Shown here: positions 1 to 8,474 of the stretch, piece by piece | How the letters are laid out: the number at the start of each line of letters is the position of its first letter | Position numbering within the stretch: the first letter of the stretch is position 1 | Source: MGOM01 sp035455265 | GTDB taxonomy: Bacteria; Chloroflexota; Anaerolineae; Anaerolineales; E44-bin32 | Assembly (NCBI GenBank): GCA_035455265.1 | Contig: DATIFK010000078.1 | Coordinates: forward strand, 1 to 35,164 | Reading direction: 5' to 3' | Length of the DNA stretch: 35,164 nucleotides | Position numbers and translations under genes: made by a program | Notes under the pieces: model-generated | Databases searched by the model: none | What the model saw: the letters and a program-made list of their open reading frames with translations, nothing else | What the model was told of the DNA's origin: nothing

Positions 1-2
1 CC

Positions 3-2375
3 TTCTACGAGCACCTGTACCGCTGGGGAGAGCGACGGCCCCGCCAGCAGGCCGTGCCCGCGGGCGGTCCGACGGTCGTGCTCGAGGACGGCACCGCTGC
101 CGAGCTGGATGCCGACACTCCATCGGGGACCTACGGGCTGGCCGTCATCCTGGCGGAGTCGTCCAATGCAAGCGAATTCCTCGACGCCCTCACACCGGGC
201 AGCCCCATGGGTTTCGACCGCGTCTTCGGGGCGCTGTTCCCACAGGGCTCACTTACCGGCACCGCCAACGTGATCACGCCGGCCGCCCTGCCTGCGGCCA
301 ACCTGCTGCAGTTTCCCTTCCCCATGGGCGCGGTCTGGACCTTCGGCGGGCCCCATTCGTGGAACGGTGACAGCACACCTCCCTTCTCGTCCATGGACTT
401 TTTCAGCGGCGGCAGCAAGTGCGCCTCGCCCGCCTACCTGTTCGCCGTGGCGGCTGCCTCCGGACCGAGCAACCGGCCGTATGGCTACACCTGTTGGCTG
501 GAGATCGACCACGGCGGCGGTTGGACCACGAGCTACTACCACCTGCAGAATCTGACGACGGCTTCCAGTCAGGATCGCAATGCCGCGTTGGGAACGATCG
601 CCTGCGAGACCTGTGCCGGAGGCTACGCCACCGGACCTCACGTGCATTTCAGCCTCAAGTACAACGGCGCCTACGTCAGCCTCGAAGGCGTCCAGCTTAC
701 CGGCTGGACCGTGCACGTCGGGACCGTGGCCTACACTAGCGGCTCGATTCAGCGCAGTGGGACGACGCTCAACCCCTACACCACCGTTCTGAATGACTTC
801 GACGTCTACTTCGGACCGGGCTTGAACACCTCGCTTCGTTTCAACGGGGGCTCCGGAGGAGCGGGCGTCGCCGCCTTCCCGGTCGACGATCCATCGAACG
901 CCAATCCGGGTCCGCCGATCGACGTCCGCGGCGGCGACGATTTCACCATCGACTTCTGGATGAAGGCCATCCCGGGCGAGAACACGGCTCCAGCTATCAA
1001 CTGTGGCGCCAACGCGAACTGGACTCAGGGGACCATCCTTTTCGACCGGCGGCGCTCCGGTCAGGGGAGGGAGTACGGGGTGTCGCTGGCCGGCGGCCGG
1101 GTCGCCTTCGGCGTGACGGGGGCTTCCGGAGACAGCCGGACCCTGTGTGGGACGGCTGCGGTCGACGACGGCGGGTGGCATCTGATCACCGTCGAACGGA
1201 ACCGTTGGGACGGCACCAACCCCGATGGATACCTGTGGTTGTTTGTCGACGGCCAGCTGGAGGCCTCGGGCGCCGGCCCACGCGGCGACGTCGACTACCC
1301 CGACTCGGCCCTGCCAACGCTGCCCCTCGACTCCTTCCTCGTCATCGGCGCAGACAAGTACAGCGCCGGGCCGGGATTCCGCGGCTGGATCGACGACCTG
1401 CGCGTGTCGAACATCATTCGCTCGAGGGTCAACTTCGCCCTTCCGGCCGGGCCGTGGCCACGGGACACCAACACCGGCGCCGTCTTTCATCTGGACGAAG
1501 GCTCGGGCGATGTCCTGTACGACACCTCCGGGTTCCCCGGCGGCCCAAGCAGCGGGCGCCGGCTGTACGGCGGCGCCATCCCCGGACCAGAGTGGTCGAC
1601 CGAGAATCCCTTCGCGCCTCCCGCTCCCACGGCGACGCCCACCGCGACTTCGACGTCAACGGCGACCGCCTCGTCGACGCCCACGGCCACCTCCACGGCG
1701 ACAGCCACAGCCACCGCCACGGCCTCGCGCACCGCCACCGCCACTCGGACGCCGACGGCCTCCCGAACGCCGACCTTCACATCGACGGCGACCGCCACGC
1801 GGACTCCATCCGCGACCCGGACAGCCACGAGGACGGCCACCCCCACGCGCACGCCGACGCCTTCGCGAACATCGACCCCCTCGGCGACAGCAACGGCCAC
1901 CCGAACGTCTTCGCCGACCTACACCTCTACACCGTCGGCGACCGCCACCCTCACGCCGAGCGGACCGCCCTCCCCCACCACCACGGCCACGGCCGCGCCG
2001 GCCTCGGAGACACCCACGGCGACTTCGACGGCTACCGAAATGGCGACGGTCGTCGCCAGCTCGACCGCCTCATCCACCGGTTCAGCAACCAGTTCGGTGA
2101 CTCCGGAGCCATCCGCCACGGCCTCGGCAACGACTACGCCCCCGCCGACATCGACGGCCTTCGTGCCTCCGTCGGCAACACCCGGCAGCGGGAATCTCCC
2201 AGGTGACCTGACGCTCGACGGACGAGTGGACGTGCTCGACCTGCAGCTGTGCATCAACGTCATTCTGGGAGCCGAGGCCGATCCTGGGGTCATCGCCCGG
2301 GCGGATGTCAATCTCGATGGAGCCGTGAACGTGCTCGATGCGCAGGCCATCGTCAATATCATTCTGACCGGTTGA
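3..2375 (+). CDS. Secreted M23 peptidase-LamG-dockerin protein, 5' truncated by the window edge
   Basis: The frame is open from the first bases, so the true start and presumed signal peptide lie outside the window; a GTG at 54 is internal. Residue numbers here count from that GTG. An M23 (lysostaphin-type) metallopeptidase domain spans about 90-220, with candidate zinc ligands His101, Asp115 and the HVH pair at 196/198, plus a YYH motif near 163. A LamG/concanavalin-like domain follows at about 250-510 (motifs DFTIDFWMKA and FRGWIDDLRVSN). A Thr/Pro/Ala/Ser linker covers about 520-710. The C-terminus (about 714-773) is a type I-like dockerin with two calcium-loop repeats, D-x-x-x-DGRVDVLD and D-x-N-x-DGAVNVLD. 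M23 enzymes cut peptidoglycan peptides, or serve as binding folds when degenerate. The dockerin implies docking on a cohesin, and the next gene encodes one. Confidence 0.85.
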   Translation, partial: FYEHLYRWGERRPRQQAVPAGGPTVVLEDGTAAELDADTPSGTYGLAVILAESSNASEFLDALTPGSPMGFDRVFGALFPQGSLTGTANVITPAALPAANLLQFPFPMGAVWTFGGPHSWNGDSTPPFSSMDFFSGGSKCASPAYLFAVAAASGPSNRPYGYTCWLEIDHGGGWTTSYYHLQNLTTASSQDRNAALGTIACETCAGGYATGPHVHFSLKYNGAYVSLEGVQLTGWTVHVGTVAYTSGSIQRSGTTLNPYTTVLNDFDVYFGPGLNTSLRFNGGSGGAGVAAFPVDDPSNANPGPPIDVRGGDDFTIDFWMKAIPGENTAPAINCGANANWTQGTILFDRRRSGQGREYGVSLAGGRVAFGVTGASGDSRTLCGTAAVDDGGWHLITVERNRWDGTNPDGYLWLFVDGQLEASGAGPRGDVDYPDSALPTLPLDSFLVIGADKYSAGPGFRGWIDDLRVSNIIRSRVNFALPAGPWPRDTNTGAVFHLDEGSGDVLYDTSGFPGGPSSGRRLYGGAIPGPEWSTENPFAPPAPTATPTATSTSTATASSTPTATSTATATATATASRTATATRTPTASRTPTFTSTATATRTPSATRTATRTATPTRTPTPSRTSTPSATATATRTSSPTYTSTPSATATLTPSGPPSPTTTATAAPASETPTATSTATEMATVVASSTASSTGSATSSVTPEPSATASATTTPPPTSTAFVPPSATPGSGNLPGDLTLDGRVDVLDLQLCINVILGAEADPGVIARADVNLDGAVNVLDAQAIVNIILTG

Positions 2376-2429
2376 TGTCCGTGGAACCACAGGGAGTGCG
2401 GCCTTCAGTTCGCCGCTCCCGGAGAAGGA

Positions 2430-3584
2430 ATGAGAGACAGTAAACTCGAGTCAATGATGGACGCCATGAGAAGAGGTCCGCGATGGACGCCCGGGGGAAT
2501 GGCCATGAGTCTGGCGCTGCTTTGGGCGCTCTCCACCGGGACGGCCCAAGCTCAGTCGCCCACCGCCAGCCTCTCGGTCGGGAACGCCTCGGGAGCTCCC
2601 GGCGACACCGGCCGGCAAGTTTCCGTCAGTCTCGGCTCTCAAGATGGCGCCCAGGTTGCCGGCGCGAACTTCGATGTCACCTTCGACAGCAGCCGGGTCG
2701 TGGTAGCTTCCGGGTCCTGCAATGGCCTCGCCGTCAGCCTTGGCTCCGGCGCCCAGGGGGCAGGCAAGTCGTTGAGCTGCTCGCAACCCTCATCTTCCAG
2801 CGTTCGCATCGTCGTCTTCGGGCTCAACCAGACAGCCATTCCAGATGGCACGCTGGCGACGATCTCGTTCAACGTGCTCGGAAGTGCCGCGCCCGGCACA
2901 TTCACCCTCGGCCTGGCCAACGCTGCGGCCACCAACCCCTCCGGCGGCGGTGTCCCCCTCTCCCTCAATTCCGGGTCCTTCACCGTGACGGCGCCCCCGG
3001 CGACACTCACCTCCAGCCCGACTTCGACTCCGAGCACCACCTCCTCACCGGTATCGACGAGCACCAACACCTCCACGGCGACGGCCAGCCGGACCCCTTC
3101 GCGAACGCCGACTCGCACGGCCTCCGCCACGTCCGGCCCGAGCCCGACACCCTCACGAACGCGCACGTCCGGGCCGTCCCCGACGCCGCGGCCATCCGGT
3201 ACGCCCAGCCGGACGCCCGCCGCATCCGTCACGACCGCCGCTGCGCCTGGCGAGACGGCGACCCCATCTCCATCGAATACGCCGACCAGCTCCCCGGTCC
3301 CGGCAAGCACCACGGCAACGCCGGGCCCCGGGGTCATGCCGACTTACCCGCCTGAGATCGAGACGGCGGCTGCGGCTACCGGGACGGCGCTGGCGCGCCT
3401 GGAGGAAGCGGTCATCGCTACATCGACCGCGCTGGCAAGAAACGATGCCGGCGGTTCGGGATCCCTCACCTCTCCCCCCTGGCTGCTCCTCGTGGCCGCC
3501 TTCGCTCTTGTGACCCTCATCGGAGCCGTTGTGGTCGGCGGCGTCCTGCTGGTCCGGGCGAGGCGTGGCCGCGCCAGAACCTGA
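2430..3584 (+). CDS. Membrane-anchored cohesin-domain protein (scaffoldin-like surface anchor)
   Basis: The 384-residue product has a signal peptide ending near TAQAQ (about residue 42), then a cohesin-like beta-sandwich at about 45-187 with the family pattern: SVGNASGAPGDTGRQVSVSL, a GANFDVTFDSSRV strand and a GTLATISFNV strand. A Ser/Thr/Pro linker covers about 190-300, followed by a short Ala/Glu-rich stretch. A single C-terminal transmembrane helix at about 349-373 is followed by an Arg-rich tail, so the cohesin should face outward. The ATG at 2430 has GGAG at 2421-2424; an ATG at 2466 would give a more usual signal peptide and cannot be excluded. The gene starts 54 bases after the dockerin protein. 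I infer that the two bind each other at the cell surface. The cohesin assignment rests on motif pattern and fold logic, not a profile search. Confidence 0.8.
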   Translation: MRDSKLESMMDAMRRGPRWTPGGMAMSLALLWALSTGTAQAQSPTASLSVGNASGAPGDTGRQVSVSLGSQDGAQVAGANFDVTFDSSRVVVASGSCNGLAVSLGSGAQGAGKSLSCSQPSSSSVRIVVFGLNQTAIPDGTLATISFNVLGSAAPGTFTLGLANAAATNPSGGGVPLSLNSGSFTVTAPPATLTSSPTSTPSTTSSPVSTSTNTSTATASRTPSRTPTRTASATSGPSPTPSRTRTSGPSPTPRPSGTPSRTPAASVTTAAAPGETATPSPSNTPTSSPVPASTTATPGPGVMPTYPPEIETAAAATGTALARLEEAVIATSTALARNDAGGSGSLTSPPWLLLVAAFALVTLIGAVVVGGVLLVRARRGRART

Positions 3585-3665
3585 CAGGCCTTATTTCGCC
3601 CGGTTTGGTCCATTGGAGGGTTCAGCCAGCCAGACCGGCCGGGGGTTCGCCTGTCTGCCTCCGCT

Positions 3666-3671
3666 TATAAT
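3666..3671 (+). promoter_or_regulatory. -10 box (TATAAT) for the Yip1-ABC operon, possibly leaderless
   Basis: A perfect TATAAT ends seven bases before the GTG at 3679, so transcription would begin at about the start codon itself. I see no good -35 hexamer 15-18 bases upstream and no Shine-Dalgarno sequence, which fits a leaderless mRNA. Confidence 0.45.
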
Positions 3672-3678
3672 CACGGGC

Positions 3679-4461
3679 GTGAACGAAGAAGTCCTACCCT
3701 CTGAGGCTCCGTCGAAACGGTTCGAGTGGGGCCGCCTGCTGAAGGCGATCCTCCGACCGAGGACGACGCTGGCGTGGGTCGTCGCTCAGGAACGATCGGT
3801 CTGGATCACGCCGCTGTTGGTGATCTCGATCGCGGCGCTCCTTCAAGTCCTCGCCACGGGCACCATCCGCCGGCAGATGGCGCTGAGCGGCGAGGTCGCT
3901 CTTCCACCAGGCTTCGAATACTACGCACCGTCGCAGCAGGCACAGTTCTATCAGGCCCAGGCGGCGACAACGAGCCCCACCTTCGTCTATGTCCTCCCGG
4001 CGGTGGCCGCTCTGGCCGTCGCCTGGATCGGCTGGCTGTACGTCGGGGGCGGGCTGCATCTGGCCCTCACCCTCTTCGGCAGCCGCACGACAAGCGCCTC
4101 AACCCTCAACCTGGCAGCCTGGGCAGGGTTGCCGTACGGGGTGCGAAGCCTGGTGCGTGCCGCTTTCGTCTTCCTGGCGCATCGCCTCATCGCCACGCCA
4201 GGCCTGGGAGGCTTCGCCCCCACGTCCGGAACGACGATGGCCACCGTGGCGGCCGTCGTGCTGAGCCTGATCGATCTCTATTGGATCTGGCATGTCGCCC
4301 TGCTCATCATCGGCGCCGCCCAGGTTCCGGGCACCAAACCGTCGAAGGTCTGGATCGCCGTCGCGCTGACGGTCGTGGTGGGCCTGTTGTTGCAGGCCGG
4401 GCCCGGCTACCTGGCGGCGCGCCTCTCGGGCATGACCGTCATCCGCCCGTTCCTGTTCTGA
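3679..4461 (+). CDS. Yip1-family integral membrane protein
   Basis: The product has 260 residues with five or six hydrophobic segments and a short cytoplasmic N-terminus. It resembles the bacterial Yip1 domain family, starting with the typical 'LLKAILRPRTTLAWV' amphipathic lead-in before the first membrane helix. Its biochemical role is unknown; related proteins often sit next to ABC exporters. The GTG at 3679 was chosen because the frame upstream runs into the preceding gene and spacer, and because a TATAAT box lies directly before it. The stop overlaps the ATG of the ATPase gene (TGATG), so translation is probably coupled and the protein may work with that transporter. Confidence 0.65.
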   Translation: MNEEVLPSEAPSKRFEWGRLLKAILRPRTTLAWVVAQERSVWITPLLVISIAALLQVLATGTIRRQMALSGEVALPPGFEYYAPSQQAQFYQAQAATTSPTFVYVLPAVAALAVAWIGWLYVGGGLHLALTLFGSRTTSASTLNLAAWAGLPYGVRSLVRAAFVFLAHRLIATPGLGGFAPTSGTTMATVAAVVLSLIDLYWIWHVALLIIGAAQVPGTKPSKVWIAVALTVVVGLLLQAGPGYLAARLSGMTVIRPFLF

Positions 4462-5201
4462 TGCCCGCGCCGACGATCCGAACCGAGGAGCTGCGCAAGA
4501 CCTACGTCATGGGACGCCACCTCGTTCACGCGTTGGATGGAGTCGACCTGACGATCGACGGCCATGCCTTCGCGGCGGTCATCGGACCGTCGGGCTCGGG
4601 CAAGAGCACGCTGCTCCATCTGCTGGGCGGGCTCGATCGACCGTCCAGCGGGACGATCGCGGTCGACGGCCAGGAGCTCGAAGCGCTCGACGAGCACGCG
4701 CTGGCGGAATACCGCCTGCATCGGGTCGGCTTCATTTTCCAATCCTTCAATCTCATCGCCAGCATGACGGCTCTGGAGAACGTCGCCTTCCCCCTCGTCT
4801 TTCGCCGCGTGCCGCGCCACGAGCGCGCCACCGTCGCCCGTCAGCTGCTGGATCAGGTTGGTCTGGCGACCCATGCCGACCACCGCCCCGGCGAGCTCTC
4901 CGGCGGCCAGCAGCAGCGGGTGGCCGTGGCACGCGCCCTAGCGAATTCGCCCGACGTCATCCTGGCGGATGAGCCGACGGGCAACCTGGACACGCAAAGC
5001 GGCGGCGCCATCATGGAGCTGCTGGCTCGGCTTCATGATCAGGGGAAGACCGTTCTCGTCGTCAGCCACGACCCGCGCATCACACGCTACGCCACCATGA
5101 CCATTCGCCTGCTGGACGGTCGCGTCGTCGACGAGCGGACCTACGACGAAGCCCTGCAGGAACCGGCCCCGGTGAAGCGGGCGAAGAGGAAGCCTGGATG
5201 A
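4461..5201 (+). CDS. ABC transporter ATP-binding protein, MacB/LolD type
   Basis: The 246-residue product carries every expected nucleotide-binding motif: Walker A GPSGSGKST (about residues 43-51), the Q-loop FIFQSFNLI, the signature LSGGQQQRVAVARAL, Walker B VILADEPTGNLD and the H-loop VSHD. The TGNLD Walker B and overall length place it with the LolD/MacB/FtsE group, which energise FtsX-fold permeases from the cytoplasm rather than forming a transport channel. It overlaps the upstream Yip1-like gene (TGATG) and the downstream CARDB gene (ATGA). The permease partner is encoded two genes later. A Lys/Arg-rich C-terminal tail (about 235-246) is unremarkable. The substrate cannot be told from sequence. 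Confidence 0.93.
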   Translation: MPAPTIRTEELRKTYVMGRHLVHALDGVDLTIDGHAFAAVIGPSGSGKSTLLHLLGGLDRPSSGTIAVDGQELEALDEHALAEYRLHRVGFIFQSFNLIASMTALENVAFPLVFRRVPRHERATVARQLLDQVGLATHADHRPGELSGGQQQRVAVARALANSPDVILADEPTGNLDTQSGGAIMELLARLHDQGKTVLVVSHDPRITRYATMTIRLLDGRVVDERTYDEALQEPAPVKRAKRKPG

Positions 5202-6628
5202 GACGAAACCTTCGTTGGTCTGCCGCCACGGGCCTGCTAGCCCTGCTTGCCCTGGGCCTCGCTCCCGCCCGTCCGGCACTTCAGGTCGACCGGCCGATCC
5301 TCGTGCTCATGTCCTATTGGGCCTCCACGGACCCGGTGCTTCCCGGCAAGAACTTCAACCTGTACTTCCGCCTCGGCAACACGGGCACTGTCAAAGCCAA
5401 GAACATCATCGTCACCTTCACCTCCGGCGATTTCCTGCCACGCAGCACCGGCGGAGTGATTGCCGACACGGCCATGTCCGCTGGCGCGGATACCGGCTAC
5501 ACCCAGCCGATGACGGCCAGTCCCGATGTGGCGGCGGGGAGCATCGGCACGATCGATATGTCGGTGGCCTACACCGACGAGGACGGCAACGCCTACAGCG
5601 GCACGTTCACGCTGACGATTCGCGTCGGCCGACCTCCGGCCCCCAACATTGGTCCGACGAGGACTCCGACCCCCACCCTGCGGCCCCTGCTGCTCGTGGA
5701 CGGGTACGACACGACCATCCATCCCCTCAAACCGGGCAGCCAGTTCGTCCTGTCGCTCCGCATCCGCAACGTCGGCGCAGCCGAAGCCCGTGAGGTGACG
5801 CTGGTGCTGGGCGGCGGGACGGCCGGCTCCCCCGAAGGCGAGGGCACTCCGGGTGGCGCCGGGGTTTCCGGGGCTGGCGGTAACTTCCAAACGTTCGCTC
5901 CGCTGGGCAACTCGAACGTCCAGTTCCTGGGCGACCTGGCCACCAACGCACTGGTGACGACCAGCATGCAGCTGATCGTCAACAACTCGACGACGCCCGG
6001 AGCCTTCCCGCTGGCGTTGTCGCTGATCTACACCGATCCCGGCGGAACGACGTTCACCGACGATTTGGTCATCACGCTCCTGGTTTACTCGCCGCCGTAC
6101 ATCGAGGTGTCGTTCTACCGGCCCCCGGATCCCCTGTTCGCCGGGCAGCCGGGAACTCTGCCCATCCAGGTCGTCAACCTGGACCGCAAGAGCACGGTGC
6201 TCTCGCGGATGACGGTTCACGCCGAAGGCGCGGAGGTCAGCAACGGCCAATCCCCCATCGGCTTCATCGACGCCGGCGGCTACTTCACGCTGGACGTGAC
6301 CGTCATGCCGATGGCAGCCGGCCCGCTCGAAGTATCCGTCGTCATCGACTACCTGGATGACTTCAACAACCCCCAACAGGTGGTGCAGACTCTGCCGATC
6401 GAGGTGATGGAGGCCAGCTTCCCCGAGGGTGGAGAAGGCGGCGGTGGAGGCGGCGGACCGGAAGGGCCGATCGTCGACATCCCTCCCGAGACCTTCTGGG
6501 ACAAGGTCCTGCGGTTCCTGCGCGGCCTGCTTGGCCTCGACTCTTCGGCTCCCCAACCCTTGCTGCCGACGGAACCGGCACCCGGCCAGGAGGGCCCGGC
6601 GATACCCGTCCCGGGACCGAAGGGATAG
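5198..6628 (+). CDS. Exported CARDB-like multi-domain protein of an ABC system
   Basis: The 476-residue product has an N-terminal signal peptide (Arg-rich start, hydrophobic core, cleavage near ARPA at about 25-28). Three immunoglobulin-like modules of CARDB/COG1361 type follow at about 30-150, 165-300 and 300-410; each shows the pattern of a 'PG..F.L...I.N.G...A..V' strand pair. A Gly-rich stretch at about 414-428 and a Pro-rich tail follow. No C-terminal anchor is evident. CARDB modules are extracellular adhesion-type domains. Here the gene lies between an ATPase and a MacB-like permease, the place where MacA-type adaptor proteins are found in other bacteria. I infer that it is the extracytoplasmic partner of the transporter. 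The start ATG overlaps the ATPase stop by four bases. Confidence 0.75.
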   Translation: MRRNLRWSAATGLLALLALGLAPARPALQVDRPILVLMSYWASTDPVLPGKNFNLYFRLGNTGTVKAKNIIVTFTSGDFLPRSTGGVIADTAMSAGADTGYTQPMTASPDVAAGSIGTIDMSVAYTDEDGNAYSGTFTLTIRVGRPPAPNIGPTRTPTPTLRPLLLVDGYDTTIHPLKPGSQFVLSLRIRNVGAAEAREVTLVLGGGTAGSPEGEGTPGGAGVSGAGGNFQTFAPLGNSNVQFLGDLATNALVTTSMQLIVNNSTTPGAFPLALSLIYTDPGGTTFTDDLVITLLVYSPPYIEVSFYRPPDPLFAGQPGTLPIQVVNLDRKSTVLSRMTVHAEGAEVSNGQSPIGFIDAGGYFTLDVTVMPMAAGPLEVSVVIDYLDDFNNPQQVVQTLPIEVMEASFPEGGEGGGGGGGPEGPIVDIPPETFWDKVLRFLRGLLGLDSSAPQPLLPTEPAPGQEGPAIPVPGPKG

Positions 6629-6629
6629 T

Positions 6630-7967
6630 ATGCGGCCCGCGGATCTGATCCGCCTGGTCTTCGAGAACCTGGGTCGTCGCAAAGGGCGGGTCGCCCTGAC
6701 GGCCATCGGCGTCGTTATCGGCACGGCCGCCGTGGTCGTGCTGGTGTCGTTGGGGATCGGGCTGCAGCGCAATGCCACGGAGCAGCTGGGCGGCATTAGC
6801 GACCTCACCCTGGTCTATGTCTATCCAACTTACGGCGAGGCCTTCTACGGAGGCGGCGGAGGCGGCGGGGGCGGCATGGTGGTCGCCGAGGCCCAGGCGC
6901 CGACGGCGCAGAAGCTCCTGACGCCGGCGGCCCTCGACGAGATCGCCGCCATCCCGGGTGTGCGCGGCGTCTTCCCGCGCGACTACCTCCAGGGCGGGGC
7001 GCTGCTTCAGTTCGGCCGGCTGGAGAACTACCCCAACATCATGGGGGTGATGCCGGAGGAACTGGAAACGCTCGGGCTGCCCGTGGAGAACGGGACGCTC
7101 CACATGGAGCGCAACGAGATGGTCGTCGGCTACTACCTGGTTCAGGGCTTCTACGACCCGCGCCTGCGACCCGGTCAGGAACCGCCGCCCCCGCCCGATC
7201 TGCTCGATGAGAGCCTCAAGCTGGTCGTGTCGAAGTGGTCCACCGAAGGGGTGGAGACGCGCAAGACGGTGCAGTTCCGCGTGCGCGGCCTCGTGGCCGA
7301 AACCCGCGGCGAGTCGGACTACACCGCCTACATGCGCATCGACGATCTCGACGCCCTGAACCAATGGATCAACGGGCGCCGGCCGAATCGAACGCGCGAC
7401 GGCTATCCAACCGTCATCGTCAAGGCCGAAGACTCGCGCAATGTCCTGGATATCGCCGACGCCATCACGGCCCTCGGTTTCCAGGCCGATACGCCGATGT
7501 CCTTCATTCAGGGCATCAACTCGTTCTTCGTGATCCTGCAGGTCGTGTTCGGCGGCGTCGGAGCGATCGCCTTGCTGGTTGCGGCCATCGGCATCGCCAA
7601 CACCATGACGATGTCGATTCTGGAGCGCACCCGTGAGATCGGGCTGATGAAAGCGGTCGGGGCCACCAACGGGAGCGTGCTGGCGGTCTTCCTGGGGGAA
7701 GCCGCCGGGATCGGTTTCGTGGGGGGCCTGGGCGGGGTGCTGCTGGGCTGGGCTGCCGGACAAGCGATGAACGTCGTGGCCCTGGCCTACCTGGCCGGCC
7801 AGGCGGCGGAAACCGGAAGCCTGCCCCCCTCCGTCGCGGTCTATACGCCGGGGTGGCTGATGCCGTTCTCCCTCATCTTCGCCACGTTCATCGGCTTGGC
7901 GTCGGGCCTGTATCCTGCGCTGCGGGCGGCGACGCTCGTCCCGGTGAATGCGCTGAAGTACGAGTAG
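6630..7967 (+). CDS. MacB/FtsX-family ABC permease
   Basis: The 445-residue product has the MacB layout: one N-terminal transmembrane helix (about 18-44), a large extracytoplasmic MacB_PCD-type domain (about 45-295), then three C-terminal helices forming the FtsX domain (about 300-440). The ILERTREIGLMKAVGAT coupling motif lies after the second helix. A Gly tract follows the first helix at about 75-83, in the position of a flexible loop. Permeases of this fold transmit ATP hydrolysis mechanically to the outside and act in export of lipoproteins, peptides or antibiotics. The ATG at 6630 starts one base after the upstream stop and has an AAGGGA motif ahead of it. It closes the Yip1-ATPase-CARDB-permease operon. 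Confidence 0.9.
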   Translation: MRPADLIRLVFENLGRRKGRVALTAIGVVIGTAAVVVLVSLGIGLQRNATEQLGGISDLTLVYVYPTYGEAFYGGGGGGGGGMVVAEAQAPTAQKLLTPAALDEIAAIPGVRGVFPRDYLQGGALLQFGRLENYPNIMGVMPEELETLGLPVENGTLHMERNEMVVGYYLVQGFYDPRLRPGQEPPPPPDLLDESLKLVVSKWSTEGVETRKTVQFRVRGLVAETRGESDYTAYMRIDDLDALNQWINGRRPNRTRDGYPTVIVKAEDSRNVLDIADAITALGFQADTPMSFIQGINSFFVILQVVFGGVGAIALLVAAIGIANTMTMSILERTREIGLMKAVGATNGSVLAVFLGEAAGIGFVGGLGGVLLGWAAGQAMNVVALAYLAGQAAETGSLPPSVAVYTPGWLMPFSLIFATFIGLASGLYPALRAATLVPVNALKYE

Positions 7968-7973
7968 AGCTGT

Positions 7974-8036
7974 CAGTTCCCAGTTTCCAGTTTCCAGTTC
8001 CCAGTTTCCAGTTACCAGTTTCCAGTTTCCAGTTGC
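7974..8036 (+). repeat. Heptanucleotide tandem array, nine copies of CAGTTNC
   Basis: Nine uninterrupted 7-base units with consensus CAGTTTC (variants CAGTTCC, CAGTTAC, CAGTTGC) start seven bases after the permease stop, in a convergent gene junction. It is the cleanest of the period-7 arrays in this window. Confidence 0.95.
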
Positions 8037-8103
8037 AGATGGCTGATACGGGATGACGCGGCTCGGCTCTTGGGAAGGGCCGAGGCTCCCCGCGCCATCG
8101 CTG

Positions 8104-8447
8104 TACAGGAAGGCCCTGAGCGGGCCGCCACGGTGCGAGGGCTATACAGGGCTCCCCTCGTGTGGCCGAAGTCGAAGGACGCTTGTGCGAAGGGTTTTCG
8201 ATCCAGGCAGTGGCTCAAGAGGCTCGTGGCTTGTCGCGCTGAAGGGGCCCGATCGCAGCTCCGCGCTTGTGAGCGGCTGAACTCCTCAGCCTCGCCTCTA
8301 GCGGCATACAGGTAGGTCCTGAGCGGAGGCCGCTACGGTCCGAGGGCTACAGGACTCCCCCGTGCGGCCGAAGTCGAAGGACGCTTGCGCGAAGGGTCTT
8401 CGATTCCGCTCCGAGAGCTCAAGGGGCTTGTGGCGCGAGGAGCTGAC
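8104..8447. repeat. Diverged direct duplication of about 142 bp in a 507-base non-coding gap
   Basis: Copy 1 (about 8104-8245) and copy 2 (about 8306-8447) are offset by 202 bases. They share blocks such as GGCCGAAGTCGAAGGACGCT, 'CCTGAGCGG' and a 'GCGAAGGG-TTCGAT' segment. Point differences and small indels separate them, so the duplication is not recent. The wider gap 7968-8474 between convergent genes shows no supported coding region; the rest of it is the heptamer array at its left end. Confidence 0.8.
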
Positions 8448-8474
8448 CGCTGGACACCGAAGGCGGTTCCCGAA

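Noticed and set aside
249..1490. 413-codon minus-strand frame opposite the M23-LamG gene
   Set aside because: It is antisense to clear M23 and LamG domains, and its product has no recognisable motif; GC-rich DNA commonly opens such frames.
1487..1900. Val/Ala-rich minus-strand frame under the Thr/Pro linker
   Set aside because: Its VAVAVEV repeats are only the reverse reading of ACG/ACC threonine codons in the linker.
3600..3640. Terminator after the cohesin gene
   Set aside because: Only a weak CCGGTTTG/CAGACCGG pairing is present and no T-run follows.
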